Source of the DNA: Rhynchonema sp. JSB1_4
Taxonomy: Eukaryota; Nematoda; Chromadorea; Monhysterida; Xyalidae
DNA: 64,000 nt
Direction: 5' to 3'
Assembly: GCA_030248065.1 (NCBI GenBank)
Contig: JASAMV010007929.1
Span: 1 to 64,000, forward strand
Below the pieces are notes generated by a model. It was not told the origin of the DNA, did not search any database, and was given only the letters and a program-made list of their open reading frames with translations. Below are positions 47,201 to 59,900 of this stretch, in pieces; the first letter of the stretch is position 1; each line of letters opens with the position of its first letter. Made by a program: the position numbers and the translations under genes.

Positions 47201-50200
47201 CGTGACACGACCGTTGACATTCATGTTTACCACAATCATACATGTTCGGGCATGGTTGCGCGCAACTAAAGTCCGTATCGGTCGTACAACGCACTGACCG
47301 TTCAACGGCCCCGCAGTGGCATGCTGTGAGCGTGGACAATGGATTAGACACGGGATGGCACAAACTGAATATCATTGACACAAAAATGCACGTCAGGTCC
47401 GATCCGATCTCCAAGTATACATACACTACGAAAATTTCAATGCCTAACAGTGACTGAGGCTTTGGCTTATAGCACTGTTGTCAACTCTTAACGTCAACTT
47501 CCTTATACGTATAATTTCAATCGCTCATTTAGGAGTGCTTGGAGACGACGACGGCAAGTCGACCACTTGAGTTGGCGCCATACCATCAGCCCTAACCGAC
47601 AGAAATAGGCCTATCAAAGACAAGAGCTTACATTTGTCGACCATCTGCGTGCACAGTGAGCACGGTCCAGCGTGACATATCTTGTCGCATTTGTGCACCC
47701 GACAGTTGAGTTCACGTCCGCACACCGTTTCACACTAAATCAATCACAGGTCAAGCACAAGGGTGACAGTCAGCCATATTCGTGAAGTCAAAAGATAGCG
47801 TTGGGGCTCAGATACATATTCTAAGGTCTCTGCTACCATTCGCCGATGCGGCATCAAAATTGGTGACCGGGATCACGTCCAATTATGCTTTGGTCACGGA
47901 CAATTTACTGGTGACATTTACTGCTGCGATCTCGACTAGCAGTCTTAGTTGTCTCTAAATGTTCTTTGATAGCTGTGCGGGAACAATGGTAATTCTGACT
48001 GAAATTATGCCCCCGATTTCAAGAAGTGAAATAGGACCGGTTACCAAGTTTGGCACCAGCGTTGTAAATACTGAGTGAAATTTCACCAAAAACCATTCAA
48101 TTACACACTCACCTTGAACGTCTCAGCACTGCCGCATCGCACCGTTTTGTCTGTCTTGTTGCATTCACAATGTATGACCGTGGTCCGCGGACACGGCGGG
48201 CATGGGCCGGGATGACATTGTAGTGTGCATGGATGCACGCAGCCAACGCCGCGTTGACCACCGCAAACCTATTGTGTGTGTGTTAGGGCGGTGAAACATT
48301 ACTGACATGGTCAAGGTCAGTCAACAAGCAGGGCTCCGAAAGACAGCGAACAAACCCTTCGAAAGGCACGCTGACTGTTCATGGCAAGTTTGGTACTAAG
48401 TGTGTACATGCAGCTCATCGCAAAGGACAACATTTTTTTAATTTTATTCGCTCACTTTGTTTTGTCCAGTCGCACCCGCAGTTATTAACCCATTATTTTC
48501 ATTTCTGCTAATTTTACGCTGACTGTAAAATATTTTTGAAATAGTATAATTTTATATATATGCGCAGACAACATTAGCTGTCGTTTGGAATTAACCAACA
48601 GATGACTGAGATAACAAAATGGTTGGTAAAATACTTTTGCAGAACAGTGCGTATACCATCGAAGGCCAAAACCGCGTTTTTGTGACTGACGTCAGGACTA
48701 CTGCAGGTTTCTTGAGTCCAGAGACGAACTCTCGCTTGGTTCTAGTGCAAATGGAACCAACCTTATCTATACTTGCGTATTTTTCCGCAAAATATATTTT
48801 TGGAAAAAAAACCGTTTTTTTTCCGGAAAAAAAACCGTTTTTTTTCCAAATATTTTTCCAGTACTTAAGGATACCCATGGTCCAAAAACGTCTATTTTGG
48901 AGAAAATTTTGTCGGGAAATGGCCTGAACTGAAACCGGCTAAAAATGCACTTGGAAAAAACAACCAACTGTTTCCTAGTTTGAAAATATTTCGGAAATTT
49001 TTGGAAAAAACCTTTTTTTTCCCAAAAGTTGCCACAGGAAAAATTCCCGGAAAAAAAAAACCAATTTCCCCGCCCCCCAAAAAAAACCCTTTTTTTTCTC
49101 CTCCACCCCCACAAAACCACCCCCTCCCCCAACCTTATCACAACAGTGTGGCGTATCTCCCCGTTTCGCACGCGGTTGTGTGCTTTTGCCGCAGAAACAC
49201 ACATATTCCAATGGGATTGCCGTGTTGACATTCTGACACCCCGGACAACGCCAGCCTGTGTGGATTATGTAAGATCATGTGTGAAACAGTAGAGTTGGTC
49301 ATGCGAGTTTTACAAATATTTTGACGGAGCACTTATGCCACAAATTTTGATTAGCGTAACAGTTTCCTGTGAATAAGAATCTTCTCTTACGCTGGTCGAA
49401 ATGGTGGGATCGGAAAAGGACCAATCATCGTCAACACGAAAAAGTCACGTGTAACCCAAACCGGCATTTGTACAGGACACCGTCAAACTTGAGGTCGGCA
49501 TCTCAGCTGTCCTAACATGGACACAACCAAAACCCAGCCAACCAGCTTCATTCGGTTGCTGTTCATCGAGGGATTTATTGATCCATTTCGTGATACAACT
49601 AAATTCGATGCGTTTGTGGAAATGAAAAATTTGATAGCATTTCGAGCACGACCAAATCCACTGGAATCGGGCCACTGGTTGGAAACAGATCATGCACTCG
49701 TAGCTCTCGTGCTCCAGCTCGCCGATCAGACGTTCTGCAAGAAAAATAGGGCTGATTTCAACGCGTCAACGCACATCGTCGACTAAACCCGTCAACTGAA
49801 TTATTTCTCGCGCTCACTCAGCGCTGCTTTGACGACTTTAGTTGATGACCTGAGTTGACCACACGTCAGTTAGCCACAACAGGCGATGGTTCATGAAGGG
49901 CCCAGTAACAGGCCTCATGTTCAGAGGGTAAACACCAATAAAAACTGAACTGAACTGAACATCTGGCGCACGCGATAATTTTTCAATTTTCGCTTGGGTC
50001 GTATTTTGTGATTGAAATGGCGCAATAATTTTGACCAGCGTAACAATTGCTCTTCAGGGGAGCATTGGGAGGAAATGCCAGGCTAGTCAAAACAGCACAG
50101 TGGAGTGTGTCAAAACAATCTCACAAAAAAGGACCAAAAGAAAATCACGCACGCGAGAAATCGTCCACCAAAGTCTCAGGACCAACTGATTAAAATAAGC

Positions 50201-51434
50201 CAGAACAGTCGACCAACCGCGCAAACTCTCGAAGTCCTCATTATTTCCCCTTTTCGGTTTCGGTTGACGTCGCGCTCTGGGTTTCGGGTGCGCTGCTGCA
50301 TCTGCGTGTTGTGCAACACCATTCACTGCATCACTGTTGTTGTCCGCAACATCGAATGCAGATGGTGGTGCGTTTTGGGGCACAAACGGCTGGGCGTTCG
50401 GATTCAGCTCGGTGCGAAGGACCTGTGACGGACAATCAGACAATGAACATGCCCTTTTTTGGTTTCTTTCTTCCCAACTGCCTTTGCGAATCCTGTGACG
50501 TGATAGCCACCCGTCATTTTTGGTCACTACAGACATGAAACATTCACCAGAGAACAGTGACAATCTGCAGGTGAAAGGCGAATTGGATGGGCGAATACTG
50601 CACCCAAATACTATTTTAGCATGTGTTTAGCGGGCTCACCACCCCTCTAGCTATCGATGTCTGGACTAACTGTATCACTGATTCTGACATACAGCGCACA
50701 TAAAGCGTGTTGGTTAGCGTTCACGTGACCCCTTAGTTGGGCTGTAAGCGCTTCACAGATCCAACGATTACCAACCTGCTCAACCATGTGTGTCTGTTGT
50801 TGTTGTGTGGCCATAACGTGCTCCATCAACCAACCGGGCGGTTCGCCGTAGTCAACATCGAACTGATGGAGATGATAGTCACTGGATGAGGCCACATCTG
50901 TGTGACGAACAATTTTGACACTTTTGGTCGTATTTAGCGGCATTAGGAAATGTGGACACATCGTTGACACAAAAGCCACATGACCGAGGAGGGCGCAATC
51001 GATCCACAAGCTTTATGTCACACTTTCCATTCCTTACGCTACTCTCTTTCAAAGGGACATTATCGCAACAATATTTTCGGTCAAGAAATGCTGTAAATAG
51101 GTTTGACAGGTTAGTGAAGTGTCAGTCACAATAGAGGCTGCACAACGGTTGACACGCGCAAACCAGACACGACCGAGCTCCTTGGGCCTGGTTGCTCCAC
51201 ATAATTCCCAGCTTTACGAAACACTAGTCAGTGACAGAAAGCCAACCCTTCCCGGCCGAACCAAAACCAACCATTTTCATTATTGGCCGTCTGCCTGGCA
51301 TTGTAGAACGGATTATCCTGTCTGGCGGGCATGCCAAACTGTGTCTCCAACGGCGTCCACCGGCTGCTTTTGTTCTTCTTTCGTTCTTTCTTCGTCGATT
51401 TCTGGCCGCTTGATGACTGTTCGTCGGATGCCAT
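41296..51434 (-). CDS. NFX1: NF-X1-type zinc finger protein (NFX1 / shuttle craft)
   Basis: Nuclear/RNA-associated regulator. Family members bind X-box promoters or poly(A)-binding protein, and the RING can act as an E3 ligase. Exons from the N-terminus: 51272-51434, 50776-50897, 50218-50422, 49543-49734, 49134-49255, 48113-48268, 47632-47734, 47166-47323, 46733-46862, 46283-46414, 45529-45638, 45208-45292, 44137-44336, 43534-43764, 43163-43338, 42494-42686, 41939-42084, 41296-41401. All 17 junctions match in phase; 909 residues. A PAM2 motif, [10 protein letters not shown], lies at about 101-110. RING at about 178-268: [35 protein letters not shown], then YVCFCGK. NF-X1 fingers follow at about 269-760, for example [19 protein letters not shown]3H lies near 825-875 ([30 protein letters not shown]). 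The RING has about five extra residues after FHFH. The stop at 41296-41298 overlaps a perfect donor (AAA then GTGAGT), so the C-terminus might extend. Confidence 0.92.
44352..44478. mobile_element. MITE family M1, copy 6
   Basis: GAGGCTAATGGTTTTGTCGT ... GACGAGATGATTTGACCAC, centre GAGCGCGAAAACTAATACA. Confidence 0.55.
45372..45470. mobile_element. MITE family M1, copy 7
   Basis: ACTCACGTCGTCAACTCAG ... TTGAGTTGACGCCCAGAG in an NFX1 intron. Confidence 0.5.
45810..45990. mobile_element. Dispersed repeat M4, complete hairpin copy
   Basis: CTACGCCAACACGAGCCCGC and CGGAGGTAG are inverted as CACCTCCGAAATCGGCGGGC and TCGTGTGGGCGTAG across about 150 bp. Confidence 0.55.
46028..46241. mobile_element. 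MITE made of TGGCCCAAAAAGTAC repeats
   Basis: Ends AGGTTCCGTCTCTTTATGG and CATAAAGATACGGAACCT are bounded by an exact 6-bp repeat ATGGTG (46022-46027 and 46242-46247). The inside is about ten variants of TGGCCCAAAAAGTAC. It sits in the NFX1 intron before exon 45529-45638. Confidence 0.7.
47464..47592. mobile_element. MITE family M1, copy 8
   Basis: GGCTTATAGCACTGTTGTCA ... GGCGCCATACCATCAGCC. Confidence 0.55.
48770..48880. mobile_element. Element M6, end fragment
   Basis: Carries CCGTTTTTTTTCCGG and TTTTTCCAGTACTTAAGGA like the ends of 18975-19432. The rest is diverged or replaced. Confidence 0.4.
49343..49405. mobile_element. MITE family M2, copy 2
   Basis: TTTTGATTAGCGTAACAG / CTTACGCTGGTCGAAA hairpin. 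Confidence 0.55.
49766..49880. mobile_element. MITE family M1, copy 9
   Basis: Inverted GTCAACTGAAT / GAGTTGACCAC with CTCGCGCTCACTCAGCGC in the centre. Confidence 0.5.
50033..50095. mobile_element. MITE family M2, copy 3
   Basis: TTTTGACCAGCGTAACAATT / GGCTAGTCAAAACA. Confidence 0.5.
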
Positions 51435-51865
51435 ACTGGTTTGATGCAACAACTTGTTTGCAATAGCGCGCAGATATTGCGCAATCCTGTGCAAGTGTGC
51501 TGTGGAAGTGCGCAATGCTTCAGATGTGCACACAAAGCACCGCCAAGCTGGTACGATTTGATAACGTGTGTATTACAGCAATAAACACACCGTTCCACTG
51601 GTGCACACACACAAGACAATACAGTACGTCAAGAAAGCACATCAATATTGCGATAAGCGCTCGAGCAGACGCATTCGGACAAAAATTTACCGATAAAAGA
51701 AAAAATATTGAACACTAAATTTTGATTACTTTATTCAATAAAATTGTGCATATAGCCACTGGCCAGATATGTACAGTAATCGTGTGTTCAACACGTATGA
51801 ATTAATATAAAGAAAATAAACGAGATGCAAATAGTTCAGTCGAACAATAACCAAGCAGATCGACA
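51435..51865. other. Intergenic, SUDS3 stop to NFX1 start
   Basis: Only 431 bp lie between the SUDS3 stop and the NFX1 ATG, both on the minus strand. Plus-strand TTTATT/AATAAA-type runs near 51730-51740 may include the SUDS3 poly(A) signal. An AG lies two bases upstream of the NFX1 ATG. The spacing would suit either a short independent promoter or an operon processed by trans-splicing. Confidence 0.35.
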
Positions 51866-54800
51866 TCATGACGGTCGCTTTTTGAGCGTCACTTTGCCCT
51901 GATGAAGTTCGTGCAGCTGCACCGAGATGCGTTTGCATTCGCCCACCGATTTCAACAGCATCTGAAACGGATCAAGTCTCACATTAAATGAAGTGGAAGT
52001 GTTAAAATCATAAGAAAACATTAAAAGTGAAGTAAAAAATGAACTAGTCAATGATTTTCGCAAGTTTTTACCCGCGTTCGGTGATAGGGTTGAAGCACGA
52101 CATTTGATCAGCGTAAAATTGTTCATACGGTGCTGAGGAACAAACTTCACGCTCGTAAAAAAACAGTGCTCAATTGAAAATAATGTGGCAAAAAAAGAAC
52201 ATATTGTTGTCAATTCTGGGAGAGTGCTTCGGACGAAACGGCCGATGGTCTAACAAAAACAAGCAAAAATGAAACATCACAGTCCAACCTACCTCCGAAG
52301 TGTTGATCTGTTGAATGACAGCCATGATCTTACCAACATCGGTTGCCTCAACGACCACGGTCTGGCCCCGCAGGTAGCTGGATGGAAGAAATAAGGACCG
52401 GGTAAGCACTGCGTATTGGACAGTTGCCAAAAAACATAAATCAGTCATCGATATGCCTGAACGTGCGAGTACAGTCAAACCTCTACACAGTGAACAGAGC
52501 GGGATCCGACCATTTTGTTGACCATAAAGAGCAGCACAAGCTTTATGAATAATGAACCTTGAATCAATAATGAACTAATCGACTGATGGCCTTGTTTCAT
52601 TTTGGTTTAGTAATTGTTGGAGATCATTTTGACGTGCAAACTTGCTAGTGAACAACAGCAGTTGGTTGACATTTGGTAAATTATGCCCATCAGACAAAAT
52701 GTGTTCCACCACGTAACGCGTTCTGTAGTTAAGACCATGACGAAAATGTTCACTATAGCTTTGACCATGACTATGTCAGCATGAAGTTCAGAATATGAAA
52801 ATGAAATGAAATTTATTAGACGTCGCGTTAGTACATATCTCACGATGTCAGTCCATTTTGGTTCCGAAGAATTTGCAAAACGCAGCATTCAGTATAACTT
52901 TAAGCCATGTTCAGGCATTTTGCAATGAACATCAAATTTCTGTCGCACATGTCGCATCACAAAAATGTAAAAGCATTACACTGACCTGGACGTGTCCCAA
53001 GTCTTTCTCATCACACGCCGCGCATAAAACGTTTAAAATACGCACGGCACTAATATTCTTCATTTTTTGCTCCCAACAACAAATAAACAACCGAACCAAC
53101 CATTTCGATTCATAGGTCAACTGAGCCCGGTCAATCACAGCGGTGGTATCACCCTGTGCGATCACATTGCGTTGTTGCGTTGCTGGCTGTGTATTATCGG
53201 TGCTCGACGCACGCAGGGGACTGTTCGAGCCGGCACTGGCGTTCGACACAAGATTGCTGCAATAATACATACAGTCTTTGGCCTCTTCATGACGACATAA
53301 TCGGGGGAAAGGGGCACTCGCAATTTTCGATCACTATCAAGAAGATTGGCTGCACAGTGGTGCATTTTATTTAATGGCGAATTGAGCATGAAAGCCCGGT
53401 TTTTGTGCGTTAGAGTGATCGCATAACATTGCACTTCCAATGCCGGCGAACTTTAAACAGAACATTGCGTAAACTAAATACTACAATCCCAAATACTGTC
53501 CAAGGTCCAACAACAACTAATTCCGAATTTTTCCTTTTGGGCTGGTTGAATCGCAAAGCGCGAAACCCAGTGCCTCACCTCAGGCCGGAATTGATCTGCA
53601 GGTTGTATGACAAGTTCTCTGCGATCTTGTCATGCAACCTGCGGATCACTTCTGGTCTGAGGCGAAGCGCTGGGTTTCGCGCTTTACGATTCAGGCAACG
53701 GCACATGGCACAAATTCCAACCCCACGTATGGTGACAATAACATGACCGATTCGGCCGAGAAGCAACATTTTCAGTCTCATTTGCCACAAGATCAGCGGT
53801 ATACTGTATCGTGGCCTAAACCACCGGTCACACACAGCAAAACAGGCCCCCAACGGCCAACAACAACAACGCTATAATTGCTACCGTTGCGTCACGGCCA
53901 CGCCAATCGTGTTCAGTTCATCGTCGATATCCTGGTCAGCAATTCGATAGACCAGCTGTGGTGCCTCCTTCACGTTTCGTTGTCGTTTGTCAGCCATCGG
54001 CATCGGTTCATTCGGTCGACGACGCAGACGGCGTGTGGGCGGCGGCTTGGAATCGGCACAATCTGAATGCGTGGGTGGGTGGAATCGACTAGTGACAGAA
54101 TTGTCACGTCCATGGCATTAGACTAAGGGCACAATAGCTGACCAATATCAGCACTTCACACCTTGCTGAACAGTGGGAATCAGGCCGTCTCGGGTGTCGG
54201 GAACCGAAAAGGGTGTAGGTCTCGGGTATCAGCTCGCCCCCCCTGACTCCGATCTCTCAGCAGTGAGTTTTGCCTGTACGGCCCGAATGTATATGCCATA
54301 ATTTGGTTAGTTGGAAAACTAATTTTCAAAAATTGAAGAATTAGAAGCTGGTTTGATAAGGCCTGACGTTTGACCTGCTCATGAGTCCGCTAATATTGCA
54401 GTGGTCGACTCAAGCGGTCAACTCACTTCGTCAATTCACAGCAGCCCCGAGTGAGCGCGAGAAATAATGATGAGTAGACGACTCTAAAGTGAGTTGACGA
54501 AGTGCTTTGACGACAAGAAAGAGGATTTGCGTTGATACAAGAAAAAGCCCCAAATCGCAACGCCCTGCACGGGCACTAACCACCAGTCAATTCCATATTC
54601 TGATATTCATAGTCGATCTGTTTTCGTTTCTCCTCCAACTCAGCCAACGAGCTCTCCAGGACCTCATTTCGTTTATCGTTCATGTCAAGCACAATCTGAC
54701 TCTTGGTTCGTTTGTGTTCGTCACGGATTCGCTCCAACTGCAACGTACAGCACGGTTTTTTTTCTTTTCAAATTTTTGCACCAACCATTGGCTTGCGAAC

Positions 54801-55890
54801 TCTGAAAACCTATTAGCCAGAATGACAAACAACACTAGCCAGCGGTGCGGTACCTCAAAATTTCGCCAGCAAATCTTGGCTGGCAAAATGAACACTATGT
54901 ACTAGCCAATGTGAGGTCTGGTAAATTTAGTGAAAAAAAATTGCTGGCGTTGGATGGGCACATAGAAACTCACAGCAGAAACGAGCAGGCATCCTAACAT
55001 TTTTTTCATTGTGAAGGTGAGTTTGAAAAAACGAAAAGCTGAAATTTGCATCGTTATCTTGTTCGCGTGCAACACCAGGCTCGAGTGCTGGCTTATGTTG
55101 GATTTCGAAATGCACCTACAAACATGACGTAGACTATAGAGAATAACGAATAATGTCCTTCATTTCTTGAGTGAGTAAGCTGGACCACTCATCAGCAATT
55201 GTTTGATTTTGGGCGTTTGGTAACGGAAACGGTAGTACTGCACCACAAGCCCCAGTCACAACCTAGATATGAAAAGCCCCTCACAAGGGCCCGAACCCTC
55301 CCATATGTACTCTAGCTATGTGTGTCCCGGTATCCGGACCAACTGACACCGAAAGTTGGCAACCGAACACACAAACCTCCACCTCGTGCACCAGATTGTT
55401 GTATTCGAGCGTCTGTTGATAATGACGTTGATTGTCGGCCAAGAACGCCTGATAGTCACGATGACGACCGTGCCGTAAATCGTCCAGCTCAGATTGTAGC
55501 GCCTTCAATTGCTCGACGAACACTCTGCGACAAAAACAGATAATTTTAGCGCAGTTATTTTACTGTTTGCATTATTGGACATGCCCAGCTCTACGGTACA
55601 TACTACGTACTTTTGCTGTCGCGCCATATTTGTATGCCGCGGTTTATGCCACTTGAGTATGAAACAACAAAAAAGTTAGTACCCAATAATATTATTATCC
55701 GGGATTCCAAACAACATAAGAGCCAACAAATTAAATTTTTCAAGACTGATAAAGAAAAGACGATAGAACATCAGATAAAAAACCAGTCAGCTTAACAAAA
55801 CTTCACATAAACTCACTGCTCCCTTATGCTCGATGCCTGTTGCGTGCCGCTGGGGCCGGGTGCGGTATTGGCCGATGTTTCAACGGACAT
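51866..55890 (-). CDS. SUDS3: Sds3-like Sin3 corepressor subunit (SUDS3/BRMS1 family)
   Basis: Subunit that stabilises and dimerises the Sin3-HDAC corepressor in the nucleus. Exons: 55817-55890, 55377-55524, 54584-54737, 53885-54062, 53101-53256, 52293-52377, 51866-51961; all phases agree; 296 residues. The start ATG at 55888-55890 gives MSVETSANTAPGPSG. A long coiled coil covers about 25-125 (FVEQLKALQSELDDL, LERIRDEHKRTK, LEEKRKQIDYEYQNMELT). It is followed by the family signature RRLRRRPNEPMP, then a Ser/Thr/Gln-rich linker. The C-terminal Sds3 core follows (YLRGQTVVVEATDVGKIMAV, SVQLHELHQGKVTL). At residue 237 the splice junction gives TG/C, so Cys where the family usually has Trp. This is either a real change or a misplaced donor. 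The end of exon 2 could also be 55383. The orthology is otherwise clear. Confidence 0.88.
52108..52160. mobile_element. MITE family M2, copy 4
   Basis: TTTGATCAGCGTAAAATTG / TTCACGCTCGTAAAA in a SUDS3 intron. Confidence 0.5.
53537..53698. mobile_element. Near-perfect hairpin MITE in SUDS3 intron
   Basis: Arms of about 70 bp around an 11-bp loop near 53620. AAAGCGCGAAACCCAGTGCC and TGCAGGTTGTATGACAAG are inverted as CTTGTCATGCAACCTGCG and GCGCTGGGTTTCGCGCTTT. Confidence 0.7.
54398..54523. mobile_element. MITE family M1, copy 10
   Basis: TGCAGTGGTCGACTCAAGC, CAGCAGCCCCGAGTGAGCGC and GTGAGTTGACGAAGTGC in a SUDS3 intron. Confidence 0.55.
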
Positions 55891-56962
55891 ACTTGAAGAG
55901 GCGGGCAGAAATACTGAACGTTCAGTAAAAAAACGATTAACCAAAATACAAACTGCGCACAACAACAATACCATTTTGCAACACAGTAACCAGATGTTTC
56001 ACACCTGGTGCGTAAGTGTACCACGCAAACCGTCAAAGATAAACGTCACACATTGCTCTCTTGTTCGACGCAACAAATTTTATTCAAATGCGAAATACAT
56101 GGGGGCGAGCAACATCAAAATAACGGCATGCATGACTGGCATTAAATTACAAAAGTAATTCTCATTAGCTTGTCGCGGTAGTAAAACAGAACAAACACAA
56201 TGGGCGGATGTTTCACAGAATATTGTAGACACAAAAACCGCAGTAAATTCTAAAATGCCGGCACGAATAACATATAACGGTTGCAAAATAGTGATGATAC
56301 CCGAATTCTAGAAGCAAGAGAAATAGCGAGAACCAGCAAAGATCCTTGATTAAAATACAGGATAACAGAAAATGAACAGAGTGGACGCCATTTTTGCTAT
56401 CTTATGACCTCAAAACCATAAAGCCGAGTTGCTCCATCAACACACCACCTGTCAAAAGCTTTCGTAAAAGAACAACACACATCAGTGAAAAAAGACCGGC
56501 TCACTTCACTTGACATATATTTGCTGCACGTCAACAAAAAAATAATATTCGGACAGAAAAGTTCGAAAAAAACGTAAGCGAAAATAATGAGTAAATTACG
56601 GATTAAATGTAACATCAATCAGATCAATTGAACCCAGAGAACTGCAGCAAAACTATGCTGGGTAAAATTTCGGGAAGCGTTTTTTAATCTGAATTTCCAC
56701 GACAACAAGTTTGCACAGGCCGAGCGAGAATATGTATTAGCATTACAAACACGTGAAATTACGCATCAATAACAAATGCCTACAATGGACACGACAACAC
56801 ATGAATTATGCCAGTTGATCAGGGTAGAAAATACAAAAAATAATGGACAAACACAATTACGTTAGAAGAATTGTCACACGAGAATACAAACAGACCCAGC
56901 ACCGTAGCGCAGGTATGTTGCGTGGTTGTATCGAAGAATCGATGATGTTTCACATGGCATAC
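55891..56962. other. Intergenic, KDM3 stop to SUDS3 start
   Basis: These 1072 bp are A/T-rich and hold no coding stretch that I can support. They must contain the 3' UTR of the KDM3-like gene and the upstream region of SUDS3. The minus-strand open frame at 55824-56036 overlaps SUDS3 exon 1 in another frame and is a shadow. Confidence 0.4.
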
Positions 56963-59900
56963 TTATTCGGTCTGCTCATCAGTCAATGCAGCCACTGCGT
57001 CAATGCACGCGTGCAGCACCATGTTGCACAACTGTAATTATGTGTTTATTGCTTATTTTTTTGTGATCGTATCAAGCTTGATAATTTACCGTTCAAATCA
57101 AGCATTTTGTGCGGTTTAGCTCAAAATAGGCATTGAAAAGTGAGCAATCACCGAGAGCCTGCTGCGTGTTCATAAACATAATAATTGAATCGCAGAATAT
57201 TACAGTGCGAGAAAGCTCGCACCATACTGATCAGACAAGATATTAACACAGTCAACTGTGCTCATTGCAGTGACATTGATAGGATTTGATTGGTATTTGT
57301 ATTATTCCTTTTCGCCTATTACAAAGAATATCCAGCATACGGTTGAATTAGGAACCTAGCAATAAAAACTCAGAACTATATTATCGTCCACAAATATTCA
57401 CCACGACGAAGGTTTCAAACCATCCAGCTAGACAGAAGATCACTATAAAGAGGCTGGACTGTTTCTGCACAAAGGTGCCACAGTATGGTATGACTACAGA
57501 TTATTTGTGAACGGAAATTTTTTTAATACTTCTGGATATGTAACTACGCCTCGGTTTCCGCTGGGTAACCGAGACCATCGGCGTGACATTTGTGCCCCCA
57601 GCTCGTCAGTCGAACAGCACAACGCCATGTGAAAATCACTAACTAAGACTAAAAAAATTAAAAAAACACTTCCATCGCACCTGCAACTTGTCCGTCTTGT
57701 TCATGTGCGTTTTTATGTCGAGCTGACGAAACGAATCGGTCACAATGGCCGATTGCTCAACGCCCTCGGGCGACACGAAGTCCATCGCCACTTTCATGCA
57801 CGACAACACATTGCGCACCTGCAAATGCGAAACTTGAGAACGACAAAACTTATGAGTTTTATAAACATTTGTTGCTGCTGTAACGCTTTCATGTGTCAGC
57901 ACGAGACAAAACGATTTTTTGAAAATATTGGCACAAATGTTGTTTCGGAAAATGCGACCACAGCAAATTCGGGGAGAATGTGGTGAGAAATTCCGAAATT
58001 GTTCATTCTTTGCTCTTTCGTGGCATCTACACTTTTTTGGACGCCGACATCCCGTGCCATACAAGCTGATGTCACAGTCAAATAACATAAGGGATTCCAA
58101 TGATCATCGAGCTGCTAGAAGAAGTTTGACGAGATCTCCCGGAAAAAAGCCAAGAACCTAGCGCTAAAAAATGACATGCACTGAGTGTCTGTCGTGTGGT
58201 AGAAAATACCAACCATCTTTGAAAATAACCTTCCAGCCGCCCTACAAAGGAAGGAACGAAACAGATCTAATACCAATCTACATACCTGATGTGCGCCACC
58301 AGCCGGAATGAACACGGCGTCACCGCGCATCTGCACGAACGTGTATCCCTTGACCCCGGGACGATCGGGGTACTTGTCCTGCATGTACTGTCGGACGGGG
58401 GCCGTCAAGTACAGACATTGGTCGTGTATCGCGTCGTCCGTCTCCCAGATCAACTGCAAAAAAATCGGACATCTCTAAACATTGGACAAGTGGTTAAATA
58501 ATGGGCCAGAGTCGCTGTTCGCAATCGTAAACTGTGACGGGGCCGGTCAACTTTTCTGACGTGAAAAGTGATAAAAGCACACTAATTTGGACCAGCGTAA
58601 CACTTCGTCTTTCTTTAGGGTCATCCGAACAAATCTATCAACTTCAACCTTGGTTGAGAATAGTCAATTCTATCTATTCAATACACCTACACCGACAAAA
58701 ATTGGCGCACTCAATTGCCATTGCAACGCATCTTTTTCTCAATCAATGGTACGCACCTTGTTGTGTTTGTCGGCGAACTTCCACACTTCTTCGGGCAGTT
58801 CAGTGCGTGGATGCATGTCCTCGTCCACTAACTGCGATCGAAAATAAATGCCTTGTCATCAATAAAAATATTCAGCAAAAAAATCAGAAAACAAATTCCA
58901 CATACGTGGTCGTGGACAAATTCCCGAATGATTTCCGAACACTCGGGCATCCATATGGTCCAGAGTGCACCCACGCCCAATGGGTCCTGTTCGGCACGCT
59001 TCAGGTCTTCTTCACTAATGCCCTCATCACGCAGATCGCCGATAATGCCTGCATGAGGAGTGACACTTGATCACGAAGAACAGTTAGGACAATTTCGGAT
59101 CTGCCTTGGTTTGTCACCTTTTTTCACAAAATTTCTTTCCAAAATGGCATAGCGATCACCAAGTTTGATAGCTCAACAAAACAAGGAAAGGAAAGATGCA
59201 CTTATGTGAAATGACTACCACCAACGGCTAATAGTTACAGTGGTCAACTCAAGCGGCCCTGAATGAGCGCGAGAAATCATCATACATGGGAGTTGACGAC
59301 CAGAGTCGATCATCTGAATTGACGACAGCACCATAAGCCCCCACCCAACGTGGCGCAATACCAATCATCTCGTAAATTTATCAGGCATTATTGCCACTGC
59401 CACCTAACCGTTCTTGTCAAACGACGGCGGATTGCCTTTGGGTCGTGTCACGTCAATCATCAGATTCACGGCATCGGTCACGTCCAGGTGCATGTTCGTT
59501 GACGCACGCATCGGTTCGTACAACAGACCTGTGCGCACCATATACGGTGGTCAAATCAGGTCTCTACATTGGTCAGATGGTAGGCAGAGAAGCAGCTTGT
59601 GTCTAGTTTAGAGGCCAGCACAGTACTGTACCACGGTCACACATGGTTGTACCACGGCAACGCAGAGTCAACTTTTCTCGCCAATTCTTTACAGCTGAAG
59701 CATAAACTTGGAATTTCACGCTTTGTCTTGTCGTAGTCGCGGTCATTGTGTCTTCAATCTTGAGATACGACACCAATGTGTGCAACTTCACGCTCTCACT
59801 AACCATACGCAATATACATTTTCGGTCCCAGGTCAGGTTCGGTGTAGAATTCGGACGGCAGATGCGTGGCCAGGTTCATTCTGCAATTCGCAACAATCAC

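Noticed and set aside
56397..56618. 73-codon minus-strand frame between KDM3 and SUDS3
   Set aside because: AT-rich, no splice context, no recognisable motif.
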